Of a stretch of DNA of 64,000 bases, positions 61,712 to 64,000 are shown piece by piece. The notes under the pieces are model-generated. The model ran no database searches. It was not told where the DNA came from and worked only from the letters and a program-made list of their open reading frames with translations. Each line of letters opens with the position of its first letter. Position 1 is the stretch's first letter. Source of the stretch: Wolbachia endosymbiont of Aedes albopictus (GTDB lineage Bacteria; Pseudomonadota; Alphaproteobacteria; Rickettsiales; Anaplasmataceae); contig NZ_CP101657.1 of assembly GCF_024804185.1 (NCBI RefSeq), positions 992,001-1,056,000 on the forward strand, written 5' to 3'. A program made the translations under genes and the position numbers.

Positions 61712-62884
61712 ATGAGCAAAATTATAGAAATCAGAGCGCCAAAAACTCTTGGTGGTGAGTCAGTTACGGAAGGTATAGTAAAAATAAAGAAAAATATTGG
61801 AGAAGCAGTAAAAGTAGATGACTTGATCTTTGAAATTGAGACTGACAAAACAGCACTCGAATTAACTGCAGAAGCTTCAGGGCAAATAACTGAATTTCTT
61901 GTAAAGGAAGATGATGTGATAAGTCCTGATCAATTGTTAGCGAAGCTTTCTGTGGGGGAAGTAAAAGAGGAAGCGAGAAAAGAAGATAAAAGCGAAAGTT
62001 CTGCTAAAAAAGATGCTCCGTCAGCTCGCAAAATTATGGAGGAAAATGCAATCAATGCAGAAAGTGTTAAAGGAACTGGTATGGGGGATAGAATAACAAA
62101 AGCAGATGTGATAGGCCATATAAACAAAGCAGAACAGCCTGCAATAAAACAATATGAATTGCCAAAAAGTATAGTAAGTGGAGAGCAAAGAGAGGAACGA
62201 GTAAAAATGAGCAAAATAAGGCAAGTAATTGCCGCTCGTTTGAAAGCGTCGCAAAATACTGCCGCAATACTGACCACGTTCAATGAAATTGACATGAAAA
62301 ATGTCATGGATCTAAGAGCAAAATATAAGGACATTTTTGAAAAAAAATATGGAATAAAACTTGGTTTTATGTCGTTTTTTATAAAGGCAGCGGTGCAAGC
62401 ACTGAAAGAGATCCCTGAAATTAACGCTGAGATCTCAGGCGATGAAATCGTGTATAAACATTACTATGACATAGGTGTTGCTGTTGGCACCGATAAAGGT
62501 CTTGTTGTACCAGTTATTCGGAATGCTGATCAGATGTCATTCGCAGAAATTGAGTTGACTTTAGTTGCTCTTGGCAAAAAAGCTCGAGAAGGTAAATTAC
62601 AAGTATCAGAAATGGAAGGTGCAACATTTACTATTTCAAACGGTGGAGTATACGGTTCACTTCTTTCCACTCCGATAATAAACCCTCCGCAATCTGGAAT
62701 ACTTGGAATGCATTCAATACAAAACAGGCCAGTTGCTGTTGGCAACTCAATTGAAATTAGACCTATGATGTACATTGCCCTCTCCTACGACCACAGAATA
62801 GTTGACGGCAAAGGAGCAGTAACTTTCCTTGTTAAGGTAAAAAATTACATAGAAGATCCAAATAGATTAGTTTTGGAAGTGTAG
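61712..62884 (+). CDS. sucB: Dihydrolipoyllysine succinyltransferase (E2 of 2-oxoglutarate dehydrogenase)
   Basis: TCA cycle E2. The lipoyl domain has the modified Lys in [12 protein letters not shown] (near residue 46). The E3-binding domain follows ([28 protein letters not shown]). The catalytic domain ends with [15 protein letters not shown] (HxxxD). Length is 390 aa. The single lipoyl domain and the catalytic-region pattern favour SucB over pyruvate E2. Confidence 0.93.
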   Translation: MSKIIEIRAPKTLGGESVTEGIVKIKKNIGEAVKVDDLIFEIETDKTALELTAEASGQITEFLVKEDDVISPDQLLAKLSVGEVKEEARKEDKSESSAKKDAPSARKIMEENAINAESVKGTGMGDRITKADVIGHINKAEQPAIKQYELPKSIVSGEQREERVKMSKIRQVIAARLKASQNTAAILTTFNEIDMKNVMDLRAKYKDIFEKKYGIKLGFMSFFIKAAVQALKEIPEINAEISGDEIVYKHYYDIGVAVGTDKGLVVPVIRNADQMSFAEIELTLVALGKKAREGKLQVSEMEGATFTISNGGVYGSLLSTPIINPPQSGILGMHSIQNRPVAVGNSIEIRPMMYIALSYDHRIVDGKGAVTFLVKVKNYIEDPNRLVLEV

Positions 62885-63003
62885 CTCAAATGAGTTGTTG
62901 TTAGTCTAGTATTGCTCAAAACCTAAACTTTGTCTAATTCTGCCAGCAGTTTAGCAACTTCAGAGTATCCGTTCAGACAATGGCGTCAACTTAAGAGCCT
63001 CCA

Positions 63004-64000
63004 TCAGCAAACTCTCCTAAAGACATGATGGCGTTTAGGCTTATCTACTTTATTGCGGCTATACAATCTTCCTGGTCGGATCTTAACTTTAGCACGTATA
63101 CTTGCTCTATCAAAAAGAGCTTGAAAATCTTTTGGCGAACAATTTCCGACCAGCACTTGATAGAGTTTCTGTCTCATTACACCAAATAAAACTGAAAAAT
63201 TTAAACGATATTCAGCGATTTGATCTGGGTTCCAAGGCCCTTGTGCATCACACATATGAAGCGACAATATATTGCACATAACTAAGTTCGCCCAAAATTC
63301 TTGTAATACAGCCTCTAAATTTACTCCAGAAAAATTCTCTAATTCTGCACCTATTTTGAGTCGTTTCCTCTATGTGCCACCTTAATACATAAGCTTTGCT
63401 GATATCTTCCAAAGTCTCGGTCAAAAAGTGAGGTAATCAGCACTTCTGTTTCTCCATTGGCTAATGTAAGTACTATAACCCTGACTTTTTGTCCTTTCAT
63501 TTTATTTTCTAGCTTTTTATTTTCTAGTATAAAATCAAAATCTAATTCATCAGATGAAATTCGTTTCCATAGCTTGCTATAATTTCTTTTTTGCAAGCGA
63601 AAAATAAAGTCTACTTTCAATTCATAATGCTGCTGAATGAATTTTAGTGAAGGATAGCCACGGTCGTAGATAAATAATAATCTATCTTGATTTAATGAAC
63701 GCATTTGAGTAACGACTTCAGGTAATTGTTCTTCTGCTAATGTTTGCTCACCCACATTCCAAGCCGCAAGGCGAGCACTGCAAATCAGCGAAGTACATAA
63801 ATCAACAAACAAAGAAACCCTTGCTAATGGTGGCATTATACCTGTTGTTCCATTTGGTTTAAAACGGCCAAACTCGGATACAATTTCTTCAGAGCTCGGT
63901 AATCGAATACCAGAACCATCTGCTGCAATAAGCCTATAGCCTCTCCAAGTTCCATACTCAGGCTCATCTTGATAGGCTGTTTGGATGCTTAGCTCTAATA
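63004..64000 (-). pseudogene. IS4-type (DDE) transposase, frameshifted, continuing beyond the window
   Basis: From the window edge, frame one reads GYRLIAADGSGIRLPSSEEI (first Asp) and LLFIYDRGYPSLKFIQQHYE (second Asp), and ends at 63351 in a wrong frame. A second frame near 63405-63345 reads DISKAYVLRWHIEE (catalytic Glu). A third (about 63330-63004) reads ENFSGVNLEAVLQEFWANLV and continues to a stop at 63004. At least two indels therefore disable it. The 5' part is outside the window. Confidence 0.88.

Noticed and set aside
1-64000. tRNA or rRNA genes
   Set aside because: I inspected the gaps for T-loop GGTTCRA-type motifs and cloverleaf spacing and saw none; a covariance-model search would be needed to exclude a missed one.

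Overview
The window looks like a Wolbachia chromosome segment (Rickettsiales, Anaplasmataceae). It is AT-rich, and the housekeeping genes are alphaproteobacterial in type: an aa3 oxidase operon, a PopZ-like DUF2497 protein, an NDUFS4-like protein and the Rickettsiales-restricted DUF2671. These sit among VirB2, ankyrin-repeat proteins, dispersed palindromic repeats, insertion-sequence remnants and scattered tail/head genes of gene-transfer-agent (GTA) type. No tRNA, rRNA or CRISPR array was recognised. The strain cannot be told from the sequence.

Layout. 0-8 kb: the end of the ribosomal-protein/alpha operon (adk, rpsM, rpsK, rpoA, rplQ), a YraN protein, atpH-atpA, greA, ribB and an M48/TPR protease. 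8-11 kb: virB2, fabG and an HlyD-type fusion protein. 11-13.2 kb: a two-gene restriction-modification unit (D12-class adenine methyltransferase plus HaeIII-family endonuclease) beside an IS1595-type transposase remnant. 13.6-17.3 kb: a perfect inverted repeat, then coxB-coxA-ctaB and a 35-codon ORF. 17.3-24.4 kb: rnhA, a large AsmA-like protein, a frameshifted collagenase-like metalloprotease, tatC, and gap carrying an in-frame palindromic insertion. 24.5-36.9 kb: repeats, a lone prohead protease, a coiled-coil protein with VQTD/VQVD motifs, cca, an OTU-like protease, ychF, an exported ankyrin and pentapeptide pair leading into gmk, and a membrane ankyrin protein. 37-50 kb: sdhA, prs, gatC, a mosaic of palindromes, pth-rplY, an NDUFS4-like gene, ftsL-rsmH (rsmH also carries a palindromic insertion), an MFS transporter, map, DUF2671, ftsA and def-udg. 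50-56.7 kb: an accessory island bounded by about 380-bp inverted repeats. It holds two tiny genes (one product ends in four cysteines), GTA-type genes in g9-g8-g6 order, MITE-like elements and an ankyrin/coiled-coil membrane protein. 56.7-64 kb: rlmE, a popZ-like gene, tolC, rplM-rpsI, an HU/IHF gene, pdxJ, sucB and a decayed IS4-type transposase that runs off the window.

Three repeat systems shape the non-coding DNA. Type-1 palindromes are based on a CGTCATACCGCG..CGCGGTATC core. Type-2 palindromes are based on GTCATCCCAGTG..CACTGGGATGAC. A four-copy element of about 320 bp carries a near-consensus promoter and a small conserved ORF. MITE-like units with ACTGTACGAACATT termini carry type-2 palindromes inside them. 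The most promising leads are the four-copy element, the tetra-cysteine micro-protein, the coiled-coil protein with possible dynein-light-chain motifs, the OTU-like protease, the R-M unit, and the palindromes translated inside gap and rsmH.
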